Origin: Candidatus Dormiibacterota bacterium
GTDB lineage: Bacteria > Chloroflexota > Dormibacteria > Aeolococcales > Bog-877
Assembly: GCA_003135035.1 (NCBI GenBank)
Contig: PLDE01000276.1
Location: forward strand, 1-11,519
Length of the DNA stretch: 11,519 nucleotides
Direction: 5' to 3'
Positions 1 to 6,524 of the stretch are shown here, piece by piece (position 1 is the first letter of the stretch; every line of letters begins with the position of its first letter). The notes beneath the pieces were generated by a model that was not told where the DNA came from, ran no database searches, and saw only the letters and a list, made by a program, of their open reading frames with translations. Both the position numbers and the translations under genes were made by a program.

Positions 1-333
1 CGCTGCAGGGTACTTCGGAGGACATTGCGGCCATTCCCCAAGCTGGCTGACGGGCTCCGACCGATCTCGAGCACTTGATAGGTACGCTTGCGACGCACCG
101 GCTCAGTGTTCAAGTGGGTGACCTGCGGGCCGGACGGCTGCCAGCGTCTAGGGACCAAGTCACTCCTCAGCTTTCCGGGCCGAAGAGGACGTCAGGAATC
201 ATGGCCCAGGGCTAGTTGGCTCGGAAGTATCCGAGTCGATTGTCGTCGAAAAAGTGCTGATCCAGCGCCCAGAACGCGGACCTATAGAACAAGATCACCC
301 AGCAGGAGTCGTGCGTGGAGGACTTCTCTGAGA
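1..333. other. no supportable gene; possible integrase scrap
   Basis: I see no convincing coding region here. Open frames on the plus strand lack a ribosome binding site and overlap the toxin gene antisense. One short plus-strand segment at about 88-165 reads RRTGSVFKWVTCGPDGCQ and then RLGT. This loosely recalls the cysteine-bearing N-terminus of some actinobacterial tyrosine integrases (GSV-[FY]-x-R-x-C-x-C followed by LG). It is too short to call, and no catalytic domain follows. Confidence 0.3.
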
Positions 334-347
334 CCAGCCAAGGCTGG
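334..347 (-). terminator. small hairpin after the toxin gene
   Basis: A perfect 6-bp inverted repeat, CCAGCC and GGCTGG separated by two bases, begins 17 bases after the toxin stop codon. It has no following T-run, so at best it is a weak or U-less terminator for the toxin-antitoxin transcript. It may be chance. Confidence 0.25.
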
Positions 348-363
348 CTCGCCTTGTGTCCTC

Positions 364-732
364 CTAAGTACCTTCGCCGGTACCTGGCCGAGCGTCGAGC
401 CTCGTCACGGCCTCCTGATAGACAGCATGCCCGCCGCGAGGCCCGACGGAGATCACCTCGACGGTGTCAGGCTCGCCTTCCGTGGGGCGGAGGCGATAGA
501 CGATGCGGTAGCGCTCAGGCCGCTGGCCCGGCAGGTCGAAGCGGAGCCGGCGGCAGCCTTCGAGATCGCCGCTCACCAAGCGGGCGCCGAGCGCCTTGCC
601 GATCCGGCGCCGGCTGGCCAGGTCGCTGATCGCTTGGAGTGCCGCGTCGACAAGCTCTTCGTCGAGCTCTGACAAGCCCCGAAGATCGTCGAGGACTTGC
701 GGTAGGAGTGACCGGTGCCAGGCTACCTGCAC
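364..732 (-). CDS. RelE/ParE-superfamily toxin of a type II toxin-antitoxin pair
   Basis: This 122-residue protein is probably a RelE/ParE-fold toxin. RelE-type members cleave mRNA on the ribosome and ParE-type members target gyrase; the sequence alone does not decide which. The diagnostic part is the C-terminal sheet, residues about 59-110: CRRLRFDLPGQ, then RYRIVYRL, then VEVISVGPR, then VYQEAVTRL. This is the usual order of a basic strand, the R-x-x-Y core, the V-x-V-x-x-V-G-x-R strand and a closing helix. The start is GTG at 732: an ATG two bases upstream is in a different frame that stops after three codons. GTG lies three bases after the antitoxin stop, so the two genes are almost certainly co-transcribed and translationally coupled. 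Length and position downstream of a Phd/YefM-like gene support the call. No nearby gene suggests another role. Confidence 0.8.
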   Translation of the reverse strand: MQVAWHRSLLPQVLDDLRGLSELDEELVDAALQAISDLASRRRIGKALGARLVSGDLEGCRRLRFDLPGQRPERYRIVYRLRPTEGEPDTVEVISVGPRGGHAVYQEAVTRLDARPGTGEGT

Positions 733-735
733 ATC

Positions 736-1035
736 TCAGCGATATTGGGTCGCGTCACGGCCCAGCGCCGCGGCGGCATGGTCGAAGTCGCTCCTCGCCT
801 CGCCAGCCTCGGCAAGGCGATGCCTTGCCTCGGTGGCATCCAACAAGTCTTCGAGGGCAGGAGCTAGTTCTGCCCAGAGCTCCCACGGCACGATCACACC
901 CTGCGGCTTGCGGTGGCTGCCGAAGGCCACCGGCTCAGCCGCAGCGCCACGCCGAGCGAAGTCGGCGACAATCTGGCTGAGCCGTGCTCTAGCTTCGGTT
1001 GTTGGCAGCACCTGCGGCGGCAGCTGGTAGACCAT
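736..1035 (-). CDS. Phd/YefM-family antitoxin
   Basis: This 99-residue protein starts MVYQLPPQ. Residues about 10-60 match the Phd/YefM DNA-binding fold: LPTTEARARLSQIV (the helix of the 'ArxxLxxlv' type), then EPVAFGSHRKPQGVIVP (the strand pair usually seen as 'pv.it.hgkp.avlvs') and a following helix WELWAELAPALEDLLD. The C-terminal third is acidic and helical, as expected for the part that wraps and neutralises the toxin. It precedes the toxin in the usual antitoxin-first order. An upstream in-frame start at 1095 is possible, but it would add 20 residues unlike the family and would read through the candidate promoter and operator. The ATG at 1035 has no clear Shine-Dalgarno; a -10-like hexamer seven bases upstream suggests a leaderless or near-leaderless mRNA. 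The protein probably represses its own operon. Confidence 0.82.
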   Translation of the reverse strand: MVYQLPPQVLPTTEARARLSQIVADFARRGAAAEPVAFGSHRKPQGVIVPWELWAELAPALEDLLDATEARHRLAEAGEARSDFDHAAAALGRDATQYR

Positions 1036-1042
1036 GACTGAA

Positions 1043-1063
1043 ACTGTAGCATGTAGCTGTACG
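1043..1063 (-). promoter_or_regulatory. candidate promoter and autoregulatory operator of the toxin-antitoxin pair
   Basis: On the plus strand three TGTA-headed hexamers follow closely: TGTAGC at 1045-1050, TGTAGC at 1052-1057 and TGTACG at 1058-1063. The known YefM operator core is TGTACA, so the repeats suit binding by a YefM-like antitoxin. On the minus strand TACAGT (1048 to 1043) could be a -10 element seven bases before the antitoxin ATG. Repressor binding at the repeats would then cover the promoter. No good -35 hexamer is visible. The operator role is inferred. Confidence 0.45.
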
Positions 1064-1647
1064 TATTTCCTCTCTGGTCTCGGACCTTGTGGCACCTCTG
1101 AAGCTCGCAGCCGCTCAGGGCCCCACCTGCTCTTCGCGCCCCTGCCGCCCAGCTGAGAAAGCTTCGGTCAACGCTCAAGTGGTGCCGTCGAGACGAGGGC
1201 GCCAGAGCATTCAATGAGCATGGGAGCGTCGCCACCACCTTCGGAGTCAGGTCAGAGCAGAGGCTCACCCACTCCTCTGCGCACACCGCCTCGAGGGCTG
1301 CCAGGGCCGCTCGGTAGGAGCGCCGTGAAGGGGTACCGGGTCCCCAACAGAAGAGGGATGCCGCCTCACTGACTCACGGGCACTCCTCAGGAGTCGCGCC
1401 ATGCAGGGGAGGTGTAACCGCGGCATGGACGAGCTGCCCTGCGAAGGAGCGCTGGAGTTCGGCCATGAATCCACTTTCGCACGACCGTTCCCATCCGAAA
1501 AAGCCGCCAGGCACCGACACCCAAAACGCATGGTCATCTTGCCGGACTCGCCCCGCGGCGGGGAACGCTCAGTTGCCAAGGGCCCCAGAAGGTGCAATCC
1601 TGACGGCGCTACCAAACTCCCACGCGTATCCATCGAGGAGGGACGCC
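1064..1647. other. long intergenic stretch, no supportable gene
   Basis: About 580 bases lie between the divergent antitoxin gene and the membrane-anchored protein. Open frames on both strands (a minus frame over 1265-1660 and a plus frame entering from 1465) have arginine- and serine-rich translations with no recognisable motif. Short inverted repeats occur (for example ACTCC-TCA-GGAGT near 1381-1395 and CCCCGCGGCGGGG near 1552), but none has a T-run. The promoter of the plus-strand gene at 1648 must lie here; I could not place it. Confidence 0.4.
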
Positions 1648-2298
1648 ATGAACAGTGCATGGCTGCCGGTCGTCAGCGGGCTGGTCGTGGGCGTAATCGG
1701 ATCCTATCTCGCTTGGCTTATTATCGCCCGGATCCATCTTCCCAAGCTGAAGGTGTCAAAGATTTGCCGGTCACCAGACCAAGCCACCCACCGAATAAAA
1801 GTGTGGAATGTGCGCCGGATTAGTGACGTTTCTCACCTCTCAATTGAATGTCGGCTCCTAGTAAAGGGTCTAAATCCGAAGCATCGGCGCAGCTGGACCT
1901 CAATTCGTATACCGGTGGGAGATGAGCACCCCTTTCCGGCGCTCAACCCCAGAGAAGACCGCGTATATCATGTGCACCTGGCTGGAATGCTGGAGGAGAA
2001 GGAGTTTGAGCAACTTTCCCCACAAGAAGCTAGCCGTGTTTCTGACATAGCGGCTCAACGCATAGAGCTCATCCCGGAGCATAGCCACGATTTCGTCCGA
2101 GTGAGTGTCTCGGGCGCCCACGAGATCGGGGGACTCCATAGGACCTTTACGTTCCGATACGGTCCCCAAAGATATAGTGACTGGGGAGTTCGACAGCCAC
2201 CATCCCGTGAAAATTATTCCAGAAGTCGATTCCAAAGCGTCCGACGGAAAGTCCGCCGATGGACGGCCAGGCCGGCGACGCAGACAGAGGAAAGCTGA
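1648..2298 (+). CDS. membrane-anchored protein of unknown function
   Basis: I do not recognise a named family. The 216-residue protein has one N-terminal membrane segment (residues about 6-28, VVSGLVVGVIGSYLAWLIIA) followed by IHLPKLKVSKI. A domain over about 34-175 follows, rich in predicted beta strands: HRIKVWNVRR, HLSIECRLLV, SIRIPV, RVYHVHL, FVRVSVSGAH, RTFTFRYG. This pattern resembles bacterial proteins in which a single anchor precedes an Ig-like beta sandwich, but no catalytic residues stand out. The C-terminus (190-210) is strongly basic (SRSRFQSVRRKVRRW). The start is ATG at 1648, chosen because GAGGAGGG lies just upstream and the membrane segment then begins at residue 6; the frame is open upstream to 1465 but without meaning. 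The sequence from about 1700 to 2220 is visibly richer in A and T than its neighbours, which suggests recent acquisition. It is convergent with the peptidase gene. Confidence 0.65.
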   Translation: MNSAWLPVVSGLVVGVIGSYLAWLIIARIHLPKLKVSKICRSPDQATHRIKVWNVRRISDVSHLSIECRLLVKGLNPKHRRSWTSIRIPVGDEHPFPALNPREDRVYHVHLAGMLEEKEFEQLSPQEASRVSDIAAQRIELIPEHSHDFVRVSVSGAHEIGGLHRTFTFRYGPQRYSDWGVRQPPSRENYSRSRFQSVRRKVRRWTARPATQTEES

Positions 2299-2370
2299 TT
2301 GCGACGGCCCATCTAGGTATGAACGTTTACGGCTCGGGCGTAGAGGACGCGAGGCTTACCCCGGCCCCCG

Positions 2371-4194
2371 CTATTCGGCTCTGAGGTGCTGAGCGAGGAA
2401 CTTCATGGCTCGCGGGTAGGCGTCGAGGCGATTAGCGCGCTTGGCCAAGCCGTGACCCTCATCTTCGTACACCAGCAGTTCGCACTCAATGTCGTGAGCT
2501 TTGAGAGCTGCCGCTATCTGTCGAGCCTCTGTCAACGGTACCCGGGGATCATTAGCGCCATGAATGATGAATAAGGGTGCCCTAATCGCGTCGACACTTC
2601 CGAGGGGGGAAGCCTGCTCCAGAAAATCTCTGTCTTGGTCTAGCGATCCGTACTCCGGCTCGCGCTGAGCTCGTCGGTATCGGGAGGTATTCTCCAGAAA
2701 AGTCACGAGTGAGGAGATGCCGACGATGTCAACGCCCGCCGCCCATAGCTCGGGCTGAAAGGCAAGGCCGGCGAGAACCAAGTACCCACCATATGAAACA
2801 CCCCAGAGCGCGGCCCTAGCCGGGTCGAGTCCGCGGGCTGGCAACCACGCATGAAGTGAGGCGAGGTCACGCACAGAGTCTAGTCGTAGACGTACATCAT
2901 CGGCCGAGTACCACCGCTTCCCGTACCCATTCGAGCCGCGAACGTTTGGCACCACCACGACGTGGCCGGCGGAGGCCAGCGCTTGGATGATCGGGTTGAA
3001 TGCGCGGACGGCCTGGGACTCTGGCCCTCCGTGGAGGTGGAACACGCAAGAACCGGTCAGAGCCGCATCTTCCGGAACTGGGTGTCGATATATGAAGCAA
3101 GGAATCAGCTCGCCATCGAAAGACGGCACGCGGTACGACTCCGGCTCGACAAGCTGGCCATCGACGACCGATCCCGTACTCTCGGCCAATCTAGTGAAGG
3201 AGCCGGTCTCCACGTCGATCCGGAGGATATCTCCCGGAGTGCTCGGGCTGGTGAACGATATAACCACGGACCGTGAGTCCGGGGACCAGATCGGATCAGG
3301 CACTGCTGGCTCCGCCGCCCACCCGTCGCCGGGCAACTCCGCGTCGCGGAGAAATTTCCCCGTAGCGGCCTCATGTAGGCCCAGACGTGCGACCCCGTCG
3401 TCGTTTGTCATGGCAAGAATGAGCCGCTCGTCTGGAGAAAGCCACCCCGTGACATCGTGCCCGTCGACAGCAACCAGTTCTGTCCAGATCCCAGTCGCCA
3501 GTTCGAGTCGGGCAATCACGGTGAAGTCCCGCTCTCGATTTGTTGTCACGATCAAAGCGCCCCGAGAGGAGGTCGGATAGGGGCGCAGATGCCGCGCGCG
3601 CTCCTGGGGGTCGGTCAGTGTCCGCACTTCACGGCCAGCCGCATCCACAGCAAGCAGCTGTTGCGACATCGGCTCCGGTATCCGTCGGGTAAGCACGACG
3701 GAGTCCGCGTCCGAACCTAATGAAACCTCCACGATCGCACCTCCTTCCTGGTAGATGACAGTTTCATTCGCGGAGGCAACGTCAAGCACGACGACGTCGT
3801 AGTCGACTGAATTGCGGCGGTTGGTGGTGTAGGCAACCCTGCCGGACGCCACATCTGCTAGTTTGTGGAAGAAGCGTTGGTCGCGGGCCAGGGGCTCTAA
3901 CTCGCTGAGGCCCACTGGATGGGCCAGAGGGTGATCCAGCCGGAGCAGAGAAAGCTGGCGACGCTCGTCTCCCCCCTGGTCGTGCTCCACGATTACGGCT
4001 CTCGCCCCGGGCAGGTAGCGGCCATCGCAGGGTCCCTGAAGTGACGTAAGACGTGTCGCGGAGCCGTCCGGATCGAGCTCAACCAGTTGGATCGATCCAG
4101 ACTCGTTGTAACCAGCGAGGACGCGGCCAGCATCGTCCACGTCATATGCCCGCCAAGAGGGCAGGTTCAGCAACTGGGTCATTCTGAGTCCCAT
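2371..4194 (-). CDS. S9-family serine peptidase (prolyl oligopeptidase / acylaminoacyl-peptidase type)
   Basis: This 607-residue protein hydrolyses short peptides, or acylated N-terminal residues, in the manner of S9 peptidases. An N-terminal region of about 330 residues with repeated blades (SWRAYDVDDAGRVLAG, TGWLSPDERLILAMTN, PIWSPDSRSVVISF) fits the beta-propeller that gates the active site. The C-terminal alpha/beta hydrolase has the oxyanion stretch HLHGGPESQ, then NVRGSNGYGKRW, the nucleophile elbow GVSYGGY (Ser at about 467), the acid in HGANDPRVP (Asp about 549) and the base in DEGHG (His about 581). The spacings of 82 and 32 are close to those of acylaminoacyl peptidases. No signal peptide is seen, so it is probably cytoplasmic. 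The start is ATG at 4194, six bases after a TATGAT hexamer; ATG at 4182 (MTQLLNLP), preceded by GGGA, is an equally plausible start. The true peptidase specificity is not readable from sequence. Confidence 0.87.
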   Translation of the reverse strand: MGLRMTQLLNLPSWRAYDVDDAGRVLAGYNESGSIQLVELDPDGSATRLTSLQGPCDGRYLPGARAVIVEHDQGGDERRQLSLLRLDHPLAHPVGLSELEPLARDQRFFHKLADVASGRVAYTTNRRNSVDYDVVVLDVASANETVIYQEGGAIVEVSLGSDADSVVLTRRIPEPMSQQLLAVDAAGREVRTLTDPQERARHLRPYPTSSRGALIVTTNRERDFTVIARLELATGIWTELVAVDGHDVTGWLSPDERLILAMTNDDGVARLGLHEAATGKFLRDAELPGDGWAAEPAVPDPIWSPDSRSVVISFTSPSTPGDILRIDVETGSFTRLAESTGSVVDGQLVEPESYRVPSFDGELIPCFIYRHPVPEDAALTGSCVFHLHGGPESQAVRAFNPIIQALASAGHVVVVPNVRGSNGYGKRWYSADDVRLRLDSVRDLASLHAWLPARGLDPARAALWGVSYGGYLVLAGLAFQPELWAAGVDIVGISSLVTFLENTSRYRRAQREPEYGSLDQDRDFLEQASPLGSVDAIRAPLFIIHGANDPRVPLTEARQIAAALKAHDIECELLVYEDEGHGLAKRANRLDAYPRAMKFLAQHLRAE

Positions 4195-4200
4195 GCCCTG

Positions 4201-4206
4201 ATCATA
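4201..4206 (-). promoter_or_regulatory. -10 element of the peptidase gene, leaderless arrangement
   Basis: On the minus strand TATGAT (5 of 6 matches to the TATAAT consensus) ends six bases before the ATG at 4194. This places the expected transcription start on or next to the start codon. No recognisable -35 is found 16-18 bases further upstream. Confidence 0.45.
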
Positions 4207-4367
4207 TTTCGAGTCCGCTCGCTGGGGTCTCCCGACCGTAGGCCGCGAGTCGTGGTGACCCCGGCACAGTGCCGCTTGGCAAAGGTCTAACTTCGACTCA
4301 GCTCCGGCCAACCGCGGGCCGCTCGAGTCCGGTCCTGCCCTTCAGCGGATTCCCGACGTCGAACCTT

Positions 4368-4403
4368 GGTATCAGCGGTAGCGACGGTATCAGCGGTAGC
4401 GAC
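4368..4403. repeat. perfect tandem duplication of an 18-bp unit
   Basis: GGTATCAGCGGTAGCGAC occurs twice with no spacer and no mismatch, at 4368-4385 and 4386-4403. Each unit also contains the related halves GGTATCAGC and GGTAGCGAC. It lies in noncoding DNA between the divergently placed peptidase gene and the transposase remnant. It could be a replication slippage product or a pair of protein binding sites. Confidence 0.9.
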
Positions 4404-4414
4404 TGACTCTATAC

Positions 4415-4720
4415 ATTGGCGCGCGTGGGGCTTCGACCAGATCCCGTCCTATCACATTGTTTTACCTTCGGTTCCGGGAGTTGGAGGCGCATGCCTCGGC
4501 CTTCGAGGCCCGTGCTGCGCAGTTGATGCAGAAGGCTAAGGCACGCGATCCTCGGGTCGGAGCCTGGTTGCGCATCGACGCATCAGAGGCTGAGACTCAC
4601 GCGACACCACAGCACGACTGCCAGACAACTGAAGAATGCCCTACGGCGATGGGTTCGCCTCGGCTTTACAAGGCATCCGCGAAGACAGCTGCCGAGGTGC
4701 CCGAGAGATCGCGAAGCGAC
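4415..4720 (+). pseudogene. probable transposase remnant
   Basis: Read from about 4415 in the frame of the TTG at 4457, the plus strand gives FYLRFRELEAHASAFEARAA, then AKARDPRVGAWLRIDASEAE, THATPQHDC and a second Cys a few residues later. A helical charged region followed by a hydrophobic strand ending in an Asp, then a His/Cys cluster, resembles the stretch around the first catalytic Asp of some DDE transposases found in high-GC bacteria (pattern D-[AS]-[ST]-E-x-E-T-H-A). There is no proper start, no ribosome binding site and no later catalytic residues. The translation decays after about 4690 into serine and arginine runs and the frame ends before the tRNA gene. I infer a decayed internal fragment of an insertion sequence. 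No terminal inverted repeats were found. The family match is from memory and not verified. Confidence 0.38.
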
Positions 4721-4847
4721 CTGTCGAAGAGGAGCAGGAGCCGGTCTTCGTGGACGGCCTTCAGACCGCTGCCATTGGCGCCACCGAGTTCGACTGGCGG
4801 ATCTCAAAGGCGCCTGGACCCAACTTCAAAATCGAACTAAACCACCG

Positions 4848-4924
4848 TGGTGCCCGCAGCAGGACTCGAACCTGCAACCTTGGGATTAAGAGTCCCCTGC
4901 TCTAACCAGTTGAGCCATGCGGGC
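4848..4924 (-). tRNA. tRNA-Lys(CUU)
   Basis: Read on the minus strand, the 77-base gene folds as a full cloverleaf. The acceptor stem is GCCCGCA paired with TGCGGGC; the D stem is GCTC/GAGC around AACTGGTTA; the anticodon stem GGGA/TCCC encloses the loop CTCTTAA; and the T stem GCAGG/CCTGC encloses TTCGAGT. The seven-base anticodon loop puts CTT at positions 34-36, which decodes AAG as lysine. The 3' CCA is encoded in the DNA. A possible -10 element lies 14 bases upstream. No duplicate of its 3' end was found, so there is no evidence that this tRNA is a used attachment site within the window. Confidence 0.95.
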
Positions 4925-4938
4925 CGGTCCCAGCGTTG

Positions 4939-4944
4939 AGTCTA
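4939..4944 (-). promoter_or_regulatory. possible -10 element of the tRNA-Lys gene
   Basis: TAGACT on the minus strand fits the TANNNT form of an actinobacterial -10 hexamer and sits 14 bases before the mature tRNA 5' end. No convincing -35 accompanies it. Confidence 0.25.
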
Positions 4945-5025
4945 GCGGGTGCTCTGTGGTGGCGCCTTGGAGACAGAGCCAGTCGCCCGGGCCCACTAAG
5001 GTCAAGCGTCGATATCCTGTGTGAG

Positions 5026-5053
5026 CCGGCCCGGGGCCCCAACCCCGGGTCGG
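5026..5053 (-). terminator. strong GC hairpin downstream of the eis-like gene
   Basis: CCGGCCCGGGG pairs with CCCCGGGTCGG around a six-base loop: 11 pairs, ten Watson-Crick and one G-T. It lies about 95 bases beyond the stop codon of the eis-like gene and about 100 bases before the tRNA gene. There is no T-run on either side, so it could be a U-less terminator or merely a stable structure. Confidence 0.3.
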
Positions 5054-5148
5054 TACCATCAGAGCGCCACCAACTAGCAGAGCGAGCACATAGGGCGGGC
5101 GCGAAATTCACGATGGTCTTGGCCAAAGCATCGTAGCCTGTTCGAACC

Positions 5149-6360
5149 TTAAAATTCGTCCACACACCATGGTGGAGGATCCCATCCGAACAGGCGGTCC
5201 GCCCTAATCGCCGCTCCTGGTGAGACTTCCATGATCCTCCCAGCTCTCGACAGAGCGCCGAAGCAGATTTGACCGAGGAACGCGCTACTTAGCTCCGAGA
5301 TCCCCAGTCTCAGGTCGGGCTCGTCATCTGTTTCCACGCACTTACCAATGCCATCCCGCACTTGAAGGTGGAACCGGCCGCCCACCTCTGGGAGGAACGG
5401 GTCCGAGACATCTAGAACGAGAACTCCGCCAGCCTGGTATCGCCGCGTCTGCAGAGCCGTGGGGACGTCCAGAAGGCGAGCCCAGATCCCAGTCTTCCAC
5501 TGCACTTGAAGCGCCTGTGGGTCTTGTGCCAGCCAGAGTACTGGATCATCGATTGGACCCATGCGGCGTTCCACTCTGCCGACCAGATCGAGGGCCAGCA
5601 AGTGGCGCCATAGGTCTGCCTCAGCTACTGGTCCAAGAGCCGTCAATTCGACCACCAGGGCAGTAGCCCGCTGGCCGTCGTGGGTTTCCGAGCGGCGCAT
5701 CCGGTAGATCGCGTAGCCATCGGGGGGATCGCCGTGGATAAGAAAGTAGTGCCGAGCCTCGCTAGCCGGCAGGTGGGGATCGTCGTCGGCACCGACGGCA
5801 TCCCACATCGTGCGGTCACGGATTAGCAGACCAGGTCGGTCGCTAACGAGTTGGTCATAAACAGCCGGCATCAGCTGAAGTGCCTCTGGCCGGTCCATCA
5901 TGCGCAGCGGACCGGCGCTGGGAGTGTCAATAAGGGCGGTGTTCGGCCGCTCGCAGACCACCCCGAGTCGGCGCGTGGCGGGGCCGAAACCAAAGCGTCC
6001 ATAGATCGATCCCTCAGACGCCCAGAGAATCGCTACCGGTGTGTTGGCCGCGCGAGCGTCGCGCAGTTGTCGATCCATCATCGCTCGGAGCAGACCGCGG
6101 CGCCGATGGGTCGGTTGTACGCCCACGGCGGTGATCCCGGCAGCTGCACAGCGACCTCCAGGAACACTGAGAGTCAGCGGCAGCGCCGCCGAGGTTCCCA
6201 CGATGGCCCCGTCGTCCAGGGCGGCGATGGTCGATTCGAGGGGAACTTGTTTGCGGAACCAAGCATCGTGCCAGGGGTCTCGCCGCTCGTAAAAAGCACC
6301 AGCCATCACTTCGATGAAGGCGTCGACCTCGGTGGCGGTTATCGGCCGCAGCTCGAGCAT
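5149..6360 (-). CDS. Eis-family GNAT N-acetyltransferase
   Basis: This 403-residue protein belongs to the Eis family, which transfers acetyl from acetyl-CoA to several amines of aminoglycosides and to lysines of some proteins. The Mycobacterium tuberculosis enzyme has nearly the same length. Visible parts are an N-terminal GNAT domain with the acetyl-CoA motif AVGVQPTHRRRGLLRAMM (about 78-95); the signature WASEGSIYGRFGFGPAT (113-129), whose Tyr120 corresponds to the general acid of Eis; a second, degenerate GNAT region in the middle; and a C-terminal SCP-like domain with FHLQVRDG. The chain ends in Phe (WCVDEF), and in Eis the terminal Phe carboxylate acts as the base. The start is ATG at 6360, which gives the family N-terminus MLELRPIT; a longer frame to 6522 has no family similarity. 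It diverges from the GNAT gene at 6525 across 164 bases. Whether it confers aminoglycoside resistance cannot be told from sequence. Confidence 0.88.
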   Translation of the reverse strand: MLELRPITATEVDAFIEVMAGAFYERRDPWHDAWFRKQVPLESTIAALDDGAIVGTSAALPLTLSVPGGRCAAAGITAVGVQPTHRRRGLLRAMMDRQLRDARAANTPVAILWASEGSIYGRFGFGPATRRLGVVCERPNTALIDTPSAGPLRMMDRPEALQLMPAVYDQLVSDRPGLLIRDRTMWDAVGADDDPHLPASEARHYFLIHGDPPDGYAIYRMRRSETHDGQRATALVVELTALGPVAEADLWRHLLALDLVGRVERRMGPIDDPVLWLAQDPQALQVQWKTGIWARLLDVPTALQTRRYQAGGVLVLDVSDPFLPEVGGRFHLQVRDGIGKCVETDDEPDLRLGISELSSAFLGQICFGALSRAGRIMEVSPGAAIRADRLFGWDPPPWCVDEF

Positions 6361-6524
6361 TGCCCGTCGAGGATATCTGGCCGACCGCGCTCCCGATGCG
6401 TTCAGGGCGCTGGCTACCTCGCGGCAAGAGGGGCCAGCGTCCGGAGGGAGGCGACTTCCGAATACGTCTGCGATACTCGGGTAGCGACAGGCAGATCGCG
6501 TTCTCTTGAGGGACTCATCCACGA

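Noticed and set aside
88..672. 194-codon plus-strand open frame
   Set aside because: It is largely antisense to the RelE/ParE toxin, has no ribosome binding site, and its translation is arginine-rich without domain similarity.
1265..1660. 131-codon minus-strand open frame in the intergenic region
   Set aside because: Low-complexity Ser/Arg/Pro translation, no start signal, no recognisable motif.
4848..4924. tRNA-Lys as an attachment site of an integrated element
   Set aside because: No second copy of the tRNA 3' end and no intact integrase is present in the window.
5128..5150. GTTCGAAC motif resembling a tRNA T-loop
   Set aside because: No acceptor, D or anticodon arms can be built around it.
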